Assembly: GCA_023431055.1 (NCBI GenBank)
Contig: JAEYXX010000025.1
Location: forward strand, 1 to 55,398
Length of the DNA: 55,398 bases
Reading direction: 5' to 3'
Source: Pseudomonadota bacterium
GTDB taxonomy: Bacteria; Pseudomonadota; Gammaproteobacteria; Pseudomonadales; Pseudomonadaceae
A model generated the notes under the pieces. It searched no databases and was not told the origin of the DNA. It saw only the letters and a list, made by a program, of their open reading frames with translations. A program made the position numbers and the translations under genes. Shown one piece after another: positions 8,428 through 16,389 of the stretch. The number at the start of each line of letters is the position of its first letter. The first letter of the stretch is position 1.

Positions 8428-9117
8428 ATGGAACTACCCTGGGCGCAGCATGATCGTCCCGTGGCCCGTATCGGCCGTGGCGACACCTACGAACTTCATC
8501 TGGCCGCTCCCGGCAGTGCACGTCGCGCTGCTCTGGAGGGCTTTATCCGCCAGCGCTTCGAGCAGCAGCACGGCGCACGTATCCATCACTTCATGCCTTG
8601 TCTGTTCGGCCTGGAAAACCCGGCCGGGCAGTTGCTCGGCGCGGTGGGCGTACGCAGCGCCGGCAGTGGGCCGCTGTTTCTCGAGCGCTACCTAGACCAG
8701 CCGGTCGAGCAGGCCATCGGTGCCCGTCTGGGCCTGAGCCAGCCCGGCCGAGGCGAGCTGGTGGAAGTCGGCAACCTGGCCGCCGACAGCCCCGGTGCGG
8801 CACGCCTGTTGATCGTCGCCCTGACCGATCTGCTGGTGGCGCTGGGTTTTCGCTGGGTCACTTTTACCGGTACACCGCCTCTGCTCAACAGCTTCCAGCG
8901 CCTGGGCCTGACGCCCATCGCCCTCGGCGAAGCCGATCCGACGCGCATGGGCGCAGAGCTGGCCGACTGGGGCAGTTACTACGACAGCCGCCCGCTGGTC
9001 ATGGCCGGCGATATTCACGGCGGCCACCAGCGTCTGTTGCAGCTTGGCGCCTACCCGCGCCTCGGCCATCAACCGCTCTATGCGCTGGAGGACATGCCCG
9101 ATGTGGTCTGCAGCTGA
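8428..9117 (+). CDS. Thermostable-hemolysin family protein (T_hemolysin, acyltransferase-like)
   Basis: A 229-aa protein of the family named after Vibrio delta-VPH. Family hallmarks seen here are HHFMPCLFGLENPAGQLLGA, GVRSAGSGPLFLERYLD, LVEVGNLAADSPGAARLL, and RWVTFTGTPPLLNSF. The layout of strand-rich core plus EVGNLA and TGT motifs resembles GNAT or autoinducer-synthase-like folds more than a pore-forming toxin, and there is no signal peptide or membrane segment, so I read it as an enzyme. It is the first gene of a seven-gene operon with an adenylate-forming enzyme, a diiron-type protein and an SDR. Its last 17 bases overlap the likely start of the adenylate-forming gene. Confidence 0.85.
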   Translation: MELPWAQHDRPVARIGRGDTYELHLAAPGSARRAALEGFIRQRFEQQHGARIHHFMPCLFGLENPAGQLLGAVGVRSAGSGPLFLERYLDQPVEQAIGARLGLSQPGRGELVEVGNLAADSPGAARLLIVALTDLLVALGFRWVTFTGTPPLLNSFQRLGLTPIALGEADPTRMGAELADWGSYYDSRPLVMAGDIHGGHQRLLQLGAYPRLGHQPLYALEDMPDVVCS

Positions 9118-10549
9118 ATACTTCTTCGCGCGCCTGGCCGAGTTCGGGCCGCAGGTCGCACTGGCTGAAGGCGAGCGCACGCTGACCTAGGCCGAGTTGC
9201 TCGGTGCCGTCGCGGCGCGCGGCCAACACCTGCGCGCGCTCGGCGCCCACCGTGTGGCGCTGGCTCTGGACAATGGCATCGACTGGGTGCTGTGGGATCT
9301 GGCGGTGCTGCATGCTGGCCTGGTCTGCGTCCCGCTGCCGGCCTTCTTCTCTGCCGAGCAGCAGCGTCACGTACTCGACAGCGCCGGCATCGATTGCCTG
9401 ATCGGCGCCAGCGCCGACGGCTTCGCCAGCGTCGAGAACGACATTTATCGCCGTACGGTCGTACAACCTGCCGAGCTGCATCCGGGCACCTGCAAGATCA
9501 CCTTCACCTCCGGCACCACCGGCCAGCCCAAAGGCGTATGCCTGGATCTGGACACGCAACTGGCAGTGGCCCGCAGTTTGGTCGCGGCCAGTGCCAGCCG
9601 CAACGTCGAACGCCATCTGTGCATCCTGCCGCTGGCGACCCTGCTGGAGAATATTGCCGGCGTCTATGCGCCGCTGCTGGCCGGCGCCGGGGTCGAGCTG
9701 ATGCCCATGGCACAGATCGGTCTGACGGGCGCCAGCGGCTTCGACCTGATGCGCTTTCTCCAGGCATTGCAGGCTGCCCAGCCGCACAGCCTGATTCTGC
9801 TGCCGCAGCTTTTGCTGACACTGGTCAGCGCTGCCGAGCGCAAGCTGCCGGTGCCGGACTCGCTGCGCTTCGTAGCCGTCGGTGGCGGTCGGGTTTCCGC
9901 TCAGTTGCTCGAGCGCGCCGACGCCTTGGGTCTGCCGATCTTCGAGGGTTACGGGCTATCGGAATGCGCGTCGGTGGTGTGCCTGAACACACCCGAGCAG
10001 CGCCGCCTCGGCAGCACCGGCAAGCCGCTTGGCCACCTGCAAGTGGCGTTGGCAGACGAGGGCGAAGTGCTGGTCAAGGGCGCACGGATGCTCGGTTATC
10101 TCGGTGAGCCGGCGCCGCAAGGCGAATGGCTGGGCACCGGCGATCTCGGTCATTTCGAGCAAGGCTTCCTGGTGCTGCATGGGCGCAAGAAGCACCAGTT
10201 CGTCACCGCCTACGGGCGCAACGTCAACCCGGAATGGGTCGAGTCCGAGCTGGTGCAGCAGTTACCCATCGCCCAGGCCTGGCTACATGGCGAGGCGCTG
10301 CCGGCCAACGTCGCGGTGCTGGTGCCGCGCGTCCCCAATACCCCCGATGCGCAATTGCAGGCGGCCGTGGACACGGTCAATCGCGGCCTGCCGGATTACG
10401 CCCGCGTGCACCACTGGCTGCGCGCCGATGCCCCTTTCAGCACGAGTAACGAGCTGGCCACCGCCAACGGCCGCCTGCGCCGCGCCGCCCTGTTCAACCA
10501 TTACCAAGCCGCCATCGATGAGCTGATGGCCGAAGGAGTGCACGCATGA
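9101..10549 (+). pseudogene. Adenylate-forming (AMP-binding) enzyme interrupted by an in-frame TAG at codon 30
   Basis: From the ATG at 9101 the frame reads MWSAAEYFFARLAEF..., reaches LT, then TAG at 9188-9190, then continues AELLGAVAARGQHLRAL and stays open to 10549. N-termini of this superfamily usually read LTYAEL or LTWAEL here, so TAG replaces a Tyr or Trp codon. The rest looks intact: A3 motif ITFTSGTTGQPKG, A5 motif YGLSE, A7-type GTGDLG and A8-like GRKKHQFVTAYGRNV. At the A10 position the sequence is ANGRLRR, with Arg where the catalytic Lys is expected. An intact protein of 482 aa would activate a carboxylic acid as acyl-adenylate. Unless TAG is read through or a later start is used, the product is lost. 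The end overlaps the next start by 4 bases (ATGA). Confidence 0.8.
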
Positions 10550-11205
10550 GTTTCTACCAATCCCTGCTGGAGCAGACCCAGGCCGAACGCGACTACCTGC
10601 TCGGCGCGCCGATCATCCAGCAAGCCATGAGTGGTCAGGTCGCCCTGCACAGCTATATCGCCTTCCTCACCGAGGCCTACCACCACGTCAAGCACACCGT
10701 GCCACTGCTGATGGCCTGCGGCGCGCGCCTGCCGGAACGCCTGGAATGGCTGCGCGAGGCCATCGCCGAATACATCGAAGAGGAGTACGGCCATCAGGAA
10801 TGGGTACTCAATGACATCGCCGCCTGCGGCGCCGATAAGGAAGCGGTGCGCCATGGCACCCCGCACATGTCCACCGAGCTGATGGTGGCGTACGTTTATG
10901 ACCGCATCGCCCGGCACAACCCGGTGAGCTTCTTCGGCATGGTCAATGTGCTCGAAGGCACCAGCATCGCCCTGGCCACCCAGGTCGCCGGCATCATCCA
11001 GGACAGGCTTCAGCTGCCGAGCCAGGCCTTCAGCTACCTCAACTCACACGGCAGCCTGGATCTGGAACACATCGAGTTCTTCAAGAAGTTGATGAACCGC
11101 CTGAAAAACGACGATGACAAGGCCGCCGTGGTGCATACCGCCAAGGTGGTCTACCGCCTGTATGGCGACATGTTCCGCAGCCTGCCGCTGTCGAGCGAGG
11201 AATAG
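10546..11205 (+). CDS. Haem-oxygenase-like diiron protein (HDO/TenA-like, iron-containing redox enzyme)
   Basis: A 219-aa all-helical protein. Candidate metal ligands follow the pattern of haem-oxygenase-like diiron oxidases: Glu43 and His46/47/50 in LTEAYHHVKH, Glu79/Glu80 and His83 in YIEEEYGHQEW, Glu137 in VLEGTS, and His168, Asp172 and His175 in SHGSLDLEHIEFF. Family relatives include UndA (fatty acid to terminal alkene), SznF and BesC, which do oxidative decarboxylation, N-oxygenation or C-C cleavage. Which of these applies is unknown. It is translationally coupled to the adenylate-forming gene upstream. Its TAG stop is followed by one codon (CTC) and the ATG of the SDR in the same frame. 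Confidence 0.82.
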   Translation: MSFYQSLLEQTQAERDYLLGAPIIQQAMSGQVALHSYIAFLTEAYHHVKHTVPLLMACGARLPERLEWLREAIAEYIEEEYGHQEWVLNDIAACGADKEAVRHGTPHMSTELMVAYVYDRIARHNPVSFFGMVNVLEGTSIALATQVAGIIQDRLQLPSQAFSYLNSHGSLDLEHIEFFKKLMNRLKNDDDKAAVVHTAKVVYRLYGDMFRSLPLSSEE

Positions 11206-11208
11206 CTC

Positions 11209-12000
11209 ATGCAACCGACGGATTGCCGCGCCCTGCTCACCGGCGCCAGTGGTGGTATCGGCCTGGCCCTGGCCGCAAAGCTGGCCAGCGAGGGGGCTCA
11301 CCTGTTGCTGGTTGGGCGCCGCCTGGAACCCCTGCAGCCGCTGCTGCAACGCTTCCCACAGAACGTGCAGCTGGTGCAGGCCGATATCGCCACCCGCGCC
11401 GGGCGTGATGTGCTGGTGGCTGCGGCGCAGAACTTCGGCGGACTGAACTGCCTGATCAATGCGGCCGGGGTCAATCGTTTCGGCCTGCTCGACCAGCAGG
11501 ACGAACAGCAGCTCGCCGAGCTGATCGGCCTCAACGTCACCGCCACGCTGCAGCTCACCCAGCGCCTGCTGCCGTTGCTGCGCGCCCAGCGCCGTGCCCT
11601 GCTGATCAATCTCGGCTCCACCTTCGGCGCCATCGGCTACCCGGGCTTCGCCGCCTACTGCGCCAGCAAGTTCGCTCTGCGCGGTTTCTCCGAGGCCCTG
11701 CGGCGCGAGCTGGCCGATACCCATGTGCGCGTCCTCTATTTCGCTCCGCGCGCCACCCGCACGGCGATGAACGCCCCCAGCGTGGTAGCGATGAACGATG
11801 AATTGGGCGTGGCCATGGACGCCCCGGAGCAGGTAGCAGCCGAGCTGCTGCAAGCCATCCGTCTTGAGCAGGAGGAACGCCACCTGGGCTGGCCGGAACG
11901 CCTGTTCGTACGCCTCAACGGCCTGCTGCCACGCGTGGTCGACCAGGCCCTGCGCAAGCAGTTGCCGATCATCCAACGCTTCGCCCGTCATAAACACTGA
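11209..12000 (+). CDS. Short-chain dehydrogenase/reductase (SDR)
   Basis: A 263-aa classical SDR with the NAD(P) motif TGASGGIG at 11-18, NAAG at 84-87, catalytic Ser137, Tyr150 and Lys154 (YCASK). The C-terminal extension LPRVVDQALRKQLPIIQRF is common in SDRs acting on acyl or lipid-like substrates. Basic residues after the second strand (GRRLE) suggest NADPH. It starts 3 bases after the diiron-protein stop with GAGGAA as ribosome binding site inside the upstream gene. In the operon it would reduce or oxidise the product of the ligase and diiron steps (inference). Confidence 0.9.
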   Translation: MQPTDCRALLTGASGGIGLALAAKLASEGAHLLLVGRRLEPLQPLLQRFPQNVQLVQADIATRAGRDVLVAAAQNFGGLNCLINAAGVNRFGLLDQQDEQQLAELIGLNVTATLQLTQRLLPLLRAQRRALLINLGSTFGAIGYPGFAAYCASKFALRGFSEALRRELADTHVRVLYFAPRATRTAMNAPSVVAMNDELGVAMDAPEQVAAELLQAIRLEQEERHLGWPERLFVRLNGLLPRVVDQALRKQLPIIQRFARHKH

Positions 12001-12011
12001 GGACATCCACC

Positions 12012-12662
12012 GTGAAAGCACTTCGCCTCCTGATCATCGCCACGCTCGGCCTCACCGCCCTGCCCGCCTTCGCCCTCAGTGAGAACGGCCAGGCGCAGCT
12101 GCAGCAGTTGCAGACGCGCTGGGCCGAGATCAACTACCAGACGCCGGAGAAGCAGCGCGAAGAGGCCTTCGCCAAGCTGGTCACCGAGGCAGACGCGGCC
12201 CTGGCCAGCGAGCCGGAAGCGCCCGAGTTGCTGATCTGGCGTGGCATCATCCTCAGCACCGAGGCCGGCGCCAAAGGTGGCCTCGGCGCCCTGGGCCTGG
12301 TCAAGGAAGCCAAGGCCAGCCTGGAGCAGGCACTGGCCATCGACCCACAAGCCCTGGCCGGCTCGGCCTACACCAGCCTCGGCAGCCTCTACTACCAGGT
12401 GCCCGGCTGGCCCATCGGCTTCGGCGACGACCAACAGGCCGAGAAGATGCTCAGGCAGGCCCTGGCGATCAACCCGGATGGCCTCGACCCGAACTATTTC
12501 TATGGCGACTACCTGCAACGGCAGAAGCGCTACGAGGAGTCCCGCGCCGCGCTGGAGAAAGCCCTGGCCGCCAAGGATCGCCCTGGCCGCGAATTGGCCG
12601 ACAAGGGCCGCCGTGCAGAAGCCAAGGCGCTTTTGCAGCAGGTCGCAGGTAAACTCCAGTAA
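12012..12662 (+). CDS. Exported TPR-like protein of the T_hemolysin operon
   Basis: A 216-aa protein with GTG start (12012). Residues 1-22 (MKALRLLIIATLGLTALPAFA) form a signal peptide with likely cleavage after AFA. The mature part has tetratricopeptide-like helices: KASLEQALAIDPQALAGSAY, AEKMLRQALAINPDGLDPNY and ESRAALEKALAAKDR. It is therefore a periplasmic scaffold or binding protein rather than an enzyme. It lies 11 bases after the SDR and 18 bases before the response regulator. A role as periplasmic partner of the sensor kinase or of the product's export is plausible but unproven. Confidence 0.8.
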   Translation: MKALRLLIIATLGLTALPAFALSENGQAQLQQLQTRWAEINYQTPEKQREEAFAKLVTEADAALASEPEAPELLIWRGIILSTEAGAKGGLGALGLVKEAKASLEQALAIDPQALAGSAYTSLGSLYYQVPGWPIGFGDDQQAEKMLRQALAINPDGLDPNYFYGDYLQRQKRYEESRAALEKALAAKDRPGRELADKGRRAEAKALLQQVAGKLQ

Positions 12663-12680
12663 CCCGCCACAGGAGTGACC

Positions 12681-13337
12681 ATGCGCATTCTTCTCGTCGA
12701 AGACGACCAGGCATTGGGCGAAGGCATTCGCACCGCGCTGAAACCCGAAGGCTACACCGTGGACTGGCTGCAGGACGGCGCCAGCGCGCTGCATGCGCTG
12801 AGCCACGAGAGCTTCGAGCTGGCCATACTCGACCTGGGCCTGCCGCGCATGGATGGCCTGCAGGTCCTCAAGCACCTGCGCGCCGCGGCCAACCCGGTAC
12901 CGGTGCTGGTGCTCACTGCACGCGATGCCACCAGTGACCGCATCGCCGGCCTCGATGCAGGTGCCGATGACTACCTGATCAAACCCTTCGACGTCGCCGA
13001 ACTCAAGGCACGCCTGCGCGCCCTGCTGCGGCGCAGCTTCCAGCGTCCGCAACCGGCGCTGGAATACCGCGGTATCCGCCTCGACCCGGCGAGCCAGTTG
13101 GTCGAGTACCAGGGCCAGGCCATCAACCTGCCGCGCAAGGAATTCCTGCTGCTGCACGAGCTGCTGATCCAGCCCGGCCGCGTACTGACTCGCGACAAGC
13201 TGCAACAGGCCCTGTATGGCTGGGACGAGGAAGTGGAAAGCAACGCACTGGAAGTGCACGTGCACCACCTGCGCAAGAAATTCTTCCCGGAGCTGATCCG
13301 CACCGTGCGCGGCGTCGGTTATCTGGTGGACAAATGA
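12681..13337 (+). CDS. OmpR/PhoB-family response regulator (QseB/PmrA-like)
   Basis: A 218-aa two-domain regulator. I choose ATG 12681, because the GTG at 12675 lies inside the ribosome binding site AGGAG. The receiver domain has Glu7/Asp8/Asp9, phospho-acceptor Asp51 (LAILDLGLP), Thr in VLTARD and Lys in LIKPFD. The C-terminal winged helix includes LPRKEFLLLHELLIQPGRV and the ESNALEVHVHHLRKKF recognition-helix region. It overlaps the sensor kinase by 4 bases (ATGA). Sequence style matches the QseB/PmrA subgroup. The likely target is the operon's own promoter at 8365-8380. Confidence 0.93.
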   Translation: MRILLVEDDQALGEGIRTALKPEGYTVDWLQDGASALHALSHESFELAILDLGLPRMDGLQVLKHLRAAANPVPVLVLTARDATSDRIAGLDAGADDYLIKPFDVAELKARLRALLRRSFQRPQPALEYRGIRLDPASQLVEYQGQAINLPRKEFLLLHELLIQPGRVLTRDKLQQALYGWDEEVESNALEVHVHHLRKKFFPELIRTVRGVGYLVDK

Positions 13338-14821
13338 GGCTGCTGAAAACCTTCGGCTCCATCCGTACCCGCCTGCTGGTCCTGTTGCTACTGCTGGTAG
13401 CGGGCAGCTTCGGGCTGATCAGCCACAAGATCTACAACGACTCCGTGCACGAGGTGCGCGAGCTGTTCGACGCCCAGCTGTCGCAGACCGCGCGCCTGCT
13501 TATGGGCCTGGTGCGCCACGGCCTCAGCGAAAACGAGCGTAGCGAGATGCAGGCGGTGCTCGATGAGGCCCTGCTGCTGCAGAGCGCACGCAACCCGGAC
13601 AACCTCCTCGGCCACGAATATGAAGGCAAGCTGGCCTTCCAGATGCTCGACGACGACGGCGAGCTGCTGTTCCAGTCCGCCAGCGCCCCGACCGGCCTGC
13701 TCAGCAACATGATCGAACAACTCGGCCTGGTGCTGCCCAACGATAACCAGCCCATGCGCGAGCGCCTGGCCCAGCTGTCCCGTTACCTGATCGGCTATCA
13801 CACCCTGAACATCGGCGAGCATCGCTGGCGGGTATTCGTGCTGCATGACAGCCGCGACTACCACTGGGTACTGGCGGGTGAACGGGAGGACGTGCGCGGC
13901 GAGTTGATCGACAAGATCGCCCGACGCACCCTGCAGCCGCTGCTGATCGGCCTGCCCATCGTCGGCCTCCTGTTGTGGCTGACTGTCGGTTGGGGGCTGT
14001 ATCCGCTCAAGCGCATGGCCGACGCCATTCGCGGTCGCGCCCCGGACAACCTGGCGCCGCTGGTGTTTCCGCCGTTACCCAATGAGCTGGAGCCGATGGC
14101 AGCGGCGCTCAACCGCCTGCTGATGCAGGTCAACCAGCTGCTGGAGCAGGAAAAACGCTTTATCGCCGATGCGGCCCACGAGCTGCGCACGCCGCTGGCG
14201 GTACTGCGTATCCACGCGCAGAACGCGCTGGAAGCGCCGGATGCCAGCGACCGCGACGAAGCCTTGCGGCAGTTGGGCGGTGGTGTCGACCGGGCCACTC
14301 GGGTGGTCGCACAATTGCTGACGCTGGCACGCCTGGACCCCAACGGCATTCGCCTGAACATGGGCAATCTCGACCTGCTGGCCTTCCTGCGCGGCGAACT
14401 GGCCGAATTGACGCCGCTGGCGCTCAATCGCGGGCAGGAGCTGATTCTCGAAGCCCAGGAACCCGCCGACTATCGCTTGCCAGCCGATGCCGCCAGCCTG
14501 GGTATCCTGCTGCAAAACCTGGTGAGCAACGCCGTGCAGTACACCCCGGAGGGCGGCTGCATTCAGGTGCGACTGCAGGCAACGCCGCAAGAGCTGCTAC
14601 TGCAGGTGCTCGACAGTGGCCCCGGCGTACCGGTGGAACTGCGCGAGCGCCTGTTCGAGCGCTTCTTCCGCATCGGCGACGGCCAGGGCGCCGGGCTTGG
14701 CCTGTCCATCGTGCGCCGCGTGGTGGAACTGCATCAGGGCAGCATCGCCCTCGATGAATCACCGCTCGGTGGGTTACGTGTCAGCGTCAGACTGCCCCGA
14801 CACCCTGGCGGTAAGGTGTGA
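13334..14821 (+). CDS. Membrane sensor histidine kinase (QseC-like)
   Basis: A 495-aa kinase. Transmembrane segments lie at about residues 11-30 and 199-220 and flank a periplasmic domain of roughly 165 residues with no named fold. After a HAMP-like linker comes the HisKA box FIADAAHELRTPLAVLR with phospho-acceptor His282. The ATPase domain has the N box LVSNAVQYTPEGG, the G1 box DSGPGVP and the G2 box GAGLGLSIVRRVVELHQG. It pairs with the overlapping response regulator. Having the sensor at the end of a biosynthesis-like operon suggests that it detects the product or the condition that calls for it. Confidence 0.93.
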   Translation: MRLLKTFGSIRTRLLVLLLLLVAGSFGLISHKIYNDSVHEVRELFDAQLSQTARLLMGLVRHGLSENERSEMQAVLDEALLLQSARNPDNLLGHEYEGKLAFQMLDDDGELLFQSASAPTGLLSNMIEQLGLVLPNDNQPMRERLAQLSRYLIGYHTLNIGEHRWRVFVLHDSRDYHWVLAGEREDVRGELIDKIARRTLQPLLIGLPIVGLLLWLTVGWGLYPLKRMADAIRGRAPDNLAPLVFPPLPNELEPMAAALNRLLMQVNQLLEQEKRFIADAAHELRTPLAVLRIHAQNALEAPDASDRDEALRQLGGGVDRATRVVAQLLTLARLDPNGIRLNMGNLDLLAFLRGELAELTPLALNRGQELILEAQEPADYRLPADAASLGILLQNLVSNAVQYTPEGGCIQVRLQATPQELLLQVLDSGPGVPVELRERLFERFFRIGDGQGAGLGLSIVRRVVELHQGSIALDESPLGGLRVSVRLPRHPGGKV

Positions 14822-14928
14822 ACCCCATAGCCGCAATCCATTGCCGAAATAGACACAATCCGTTTTAACAATCGATGCATCTCTTCGATCATGCAGGCCT
14901 GTTCACTAGCCCTACAGGAGTAACCCGC

Positions 14929-15027
14929 ATGAGCCTGATCAAACGTTTCTTCCAGCCCGCCCAACCGCCCCAACAGGCAGCCACGCCAAGCGTGCAGGAA
15001 CATCCGAACTTCTGGATGTACCAGTGA
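14929..15027 (+). CDS. Small protein of 32 residues
   Basis: An ATG at 14929 is preceded by a strong AGGAG (14916-14920) and opens a frame MSLIKRFFQPAQPP...EHPNFWMYQ ending in TGA at 15025-15027. The N-terminus is short, basic and hydrophobic, the middle is rich in Pro and Gln, and the end is aromatic. It lies 107 bases after the kinase and stops 1 base before the end of the convergent ribbon-helix-helix gene. Coding is supported by the ribosome binding site and the tidy fit between neighbours, not by homology that I can name. Confidence 0.5.
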   Translation: MSLIKRFFQPAQPPQQAATPSVQEHPNFWMYQ

Positions 15028-15028
15028 T

Positions 15029-15331
15029 TCAACCGGCTGCGCCAACCACCCGCAGCGGCACCTGACGCCCGGCCTTCTGCGCCAGGTAGCGGGTGCAGCT
15101 GACGCGCAGGAAAGAGGCGAAGTTGACCACCTCGCCACGAAAGTCCATGACCTCCTCGTACAGCTTGGCGATCAGCTGGTTGGTGGTCATGCCATCGACT
15201 TCGGCGATTTCGCGCAGGATGTCCCAGAACTGGTTTTCCAGACGCAGCGTGGTCACCACGCCGCGAATGCGCAACGAGCGTGAGCGCGACTCGTAGAGGA
15301 TGGGGTCGGCCTTCACATAGAGTTCGCACAT
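15029..15331 (-). CDS. Ribbon-helix-helix domain protein
   Basis: A 100-aa protein. The start at 15331 is chosen because AGGAG lies nine bases upstream; longer frames run into the REP hairpins. The pattern RSRSLRIRGVVTTLRLENQFWDILREIA (beta strand with alternating polar residues, then two helices, with VDGMTTNQLIAKLYEEV) is that of ribbon-helix-helix DNA-binding proteins. The C-terminal FASFLRVSCTRYLAQ is typical of this Pseudomonas group. No toxin-like partner is adjacent, so a stand-alone regulator is likelier than an antitoxin. Confidence 0.8.
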   Translation of the reverse strand: MCELYVKADPILYESRSRSLRIRGVVTTLRLENQFWDILREIAEVDGMTTNQLIAKLYEEVMDFRGEVVNFASFLRVSCTRYLAQKAGRQVPLRVVGAAG

Positions 15332-15349
15332 CAGTCGTGCTCCTGAAAG

Positions 15350-15402
15350 GTAGGGCGGGTGCAACCCGCCACATATGGACTGGCGGGTTGCACCCGCCCT
15401 AC
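15350..15402. repeat. REP-like inverted repeat, GTAGGGCGGGTGCAACCCGCC type
   Basis: Two perfect 21-base arms at 15350-15370 and 15382-15402 in inverted orientation are separated by 11 bases. This is the typical paired-REP arrangement found between genes in Pseudomonas. It lies upstream of the ribbon-helix-helix gene and could also stabilise or terminate transcripts. Confidence 0.85.
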
Positions 15403-15416
15403 GTCTTGCTCGCGTC

Positions 15417-15478
15417 GTAGCCCGGATGCAATCCGGGGATACCGGCAATGGTGCGGCCCCGGATTGCATCCGGGCTAC
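15417..15478. repeat. REP-like inverted repeat, GTAGCCCGGATGCAATCCGGGG type
   Basis: Perfect 22-base arms at 15417-15438 and 15457-15478, inverted, with an 18-base loop. It is a second family, related in layout to the first but different in sequence, lying 14 bases further on and directly after the DJ-1/PfpI gene. Confidence 0.85.
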
Positions 15479-15483
15479 GTTGA

Positions 15484-16065
15484 TTACAGACGAATCTCCG
15501 TGCCCAGCACCTTGAGGAATGCAGCCAGCCAGGCCGGGTGCGCTGGCCAGGCCGGCGCAGTGACCAGCTTGCCCTGCACATGCGCCTGGTCCACCGCGAT
15601 GTCCACGTACTTGCCTCCGGCCAATGACACTTCCGGCGCACAGGCAGGATAGGCGCTGCATTCGCGCCCTTCCAGCACACCTGCGGCCGCCAGCAACTGG
15701 GCCCCGTGGCAGACGGCGGCGATGGGCTTGTCAGCCGCGGCGAACGCCTTCACCAGTGCCACGACCTCGCCATTGAGGCGCAGATATTCCGGCGCGCGGC
15801 CACCGGGAATGACCAGGGCATCGTAATCCTCTGCACGCACCTTGGCGAAATCGAAGTTCAGCGCAAAATTGTGCCCCGGCTTCTCGCTGTAGGTCTGGTC
15901 GCCCTCGAAATCGTGAATGGCGGTGCGTACCGTCTGCCCGGTGACCTTGTCCGGGCAGACCGCATGCACGGTGTGACCGACCATCTGCAGCGCCTGGAAC
16001 GGCACCATGGTTTCGTAATCCTCGGCGTAGTCGCCGACCAGCATGAGAATCTTCTTGGCAGCCAT
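15484..16065 (-). CDS. DJ-1/PfpI family protein (protease/glyoxalase-like)
   Basis: A 193-aa single-domain protein. The conserved residues of the PfpI/YhbO/YajL group are visible: Glu15 in GDYAEDYE, and Cys119-His120 in [28 protein letters not shown] is the usual loop before the nucleophile elbow. Members act on methylglyoxal adducts or as stress-induced amidases; the precise activity cannot be told from sequence. It ends 6 bases before a REP hairpin, and its start has AGGAG upstream (from gatcgtctcctgaagg read on the minus strand). Confidence 0.9.
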   Translation of the reverse strand: MAAKKILMLVGDYAEDYETMVPFQALQMVGHTVHAVCPDKVTGQTVRTAIHDFEGDQTYSEKPGHNFALNFDFAKVRAEDYDALVIPGGRAPEYLRLNGEVVALVKAFAAADKPIAAVCHGAQLLAAAGVLEGRECSAYPACAPEVSLAGGKYVDIAVDQAHVQGKLVTAPAWPAHPAWLAAFLKVLGTEIRL

Positions 16066-16389
16066 GATCGTCTCCTGAAGGTAGGTGGAACGAACGCCAT
16101 TATTCGCCCCTGTTTCTTCCGACAGGTAACAACCGGGTACTACTCACGTTAAAACGTCGATGAACTGAAGATCCAGGTAAGGCGCCTTGCTGCAAAAAGC
16201 GCCCAGGCCGTGATCTAAGCGCACAAGCTTCGCCCCGGGGCGGGGCTCCTACACGAATACACTCAGCGAGGCGGCCCGATGTAGGAGCGGCGCCCCGCCG
16301 CGAACGAGCCCGGCATAGAGCCGAACTTCGTCCTGGGGCGGGATGCCTACGATGCCCTGAGCGCTATTGCTGGCAATGCCTGGCAGCTT
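16066..16389. other. Intergenic region with inverted REP pair
   Basis: This 324-base gap between the DJ-1/PfpI promoter and the end of the SDR gene contains no convincing gene. It holds an imperfect inverted pair of the TGTAGGAGCGGC-type REP (16229-16253 and 16280-16304), plus a partial third copy around 16331-16350. Confidence 0.7.
16229..16304. repeat. REP pair, TGTAGGAGCGGCGCCCCGCCGCGAA type
   Basis: The right arm at 16280-16304 starts TGTAGGAGCGGC, the common Pseudomonas REP. The left arm at 16229-16253 is its imperfect reverse complement, ending GGGGCTCCTACA. The spacing is 26 bases. Confidence 0.75.

Noticed and set aside
8428..9117. Reading the T_hemolysin protein as a secreted toxin
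   Set aside because: There is no signal peptide, no membrane or amphipathic pore segment, and it lies in an enzyme operon. The family name is historical.
15029..15331. Ribbon-helix-helix protein plus 32-residue peptide as toxin-antitoxin pair
   Set aside because: They are convergent rather than co-operonic, and the peptide does not resemble known small toxins.
15350..15478. CRISPR-like repeat array
   Set aside because: The repeats are inverted pairs of two different sequences with no regular spacers and no cas genes; they are REP-type hairpins.
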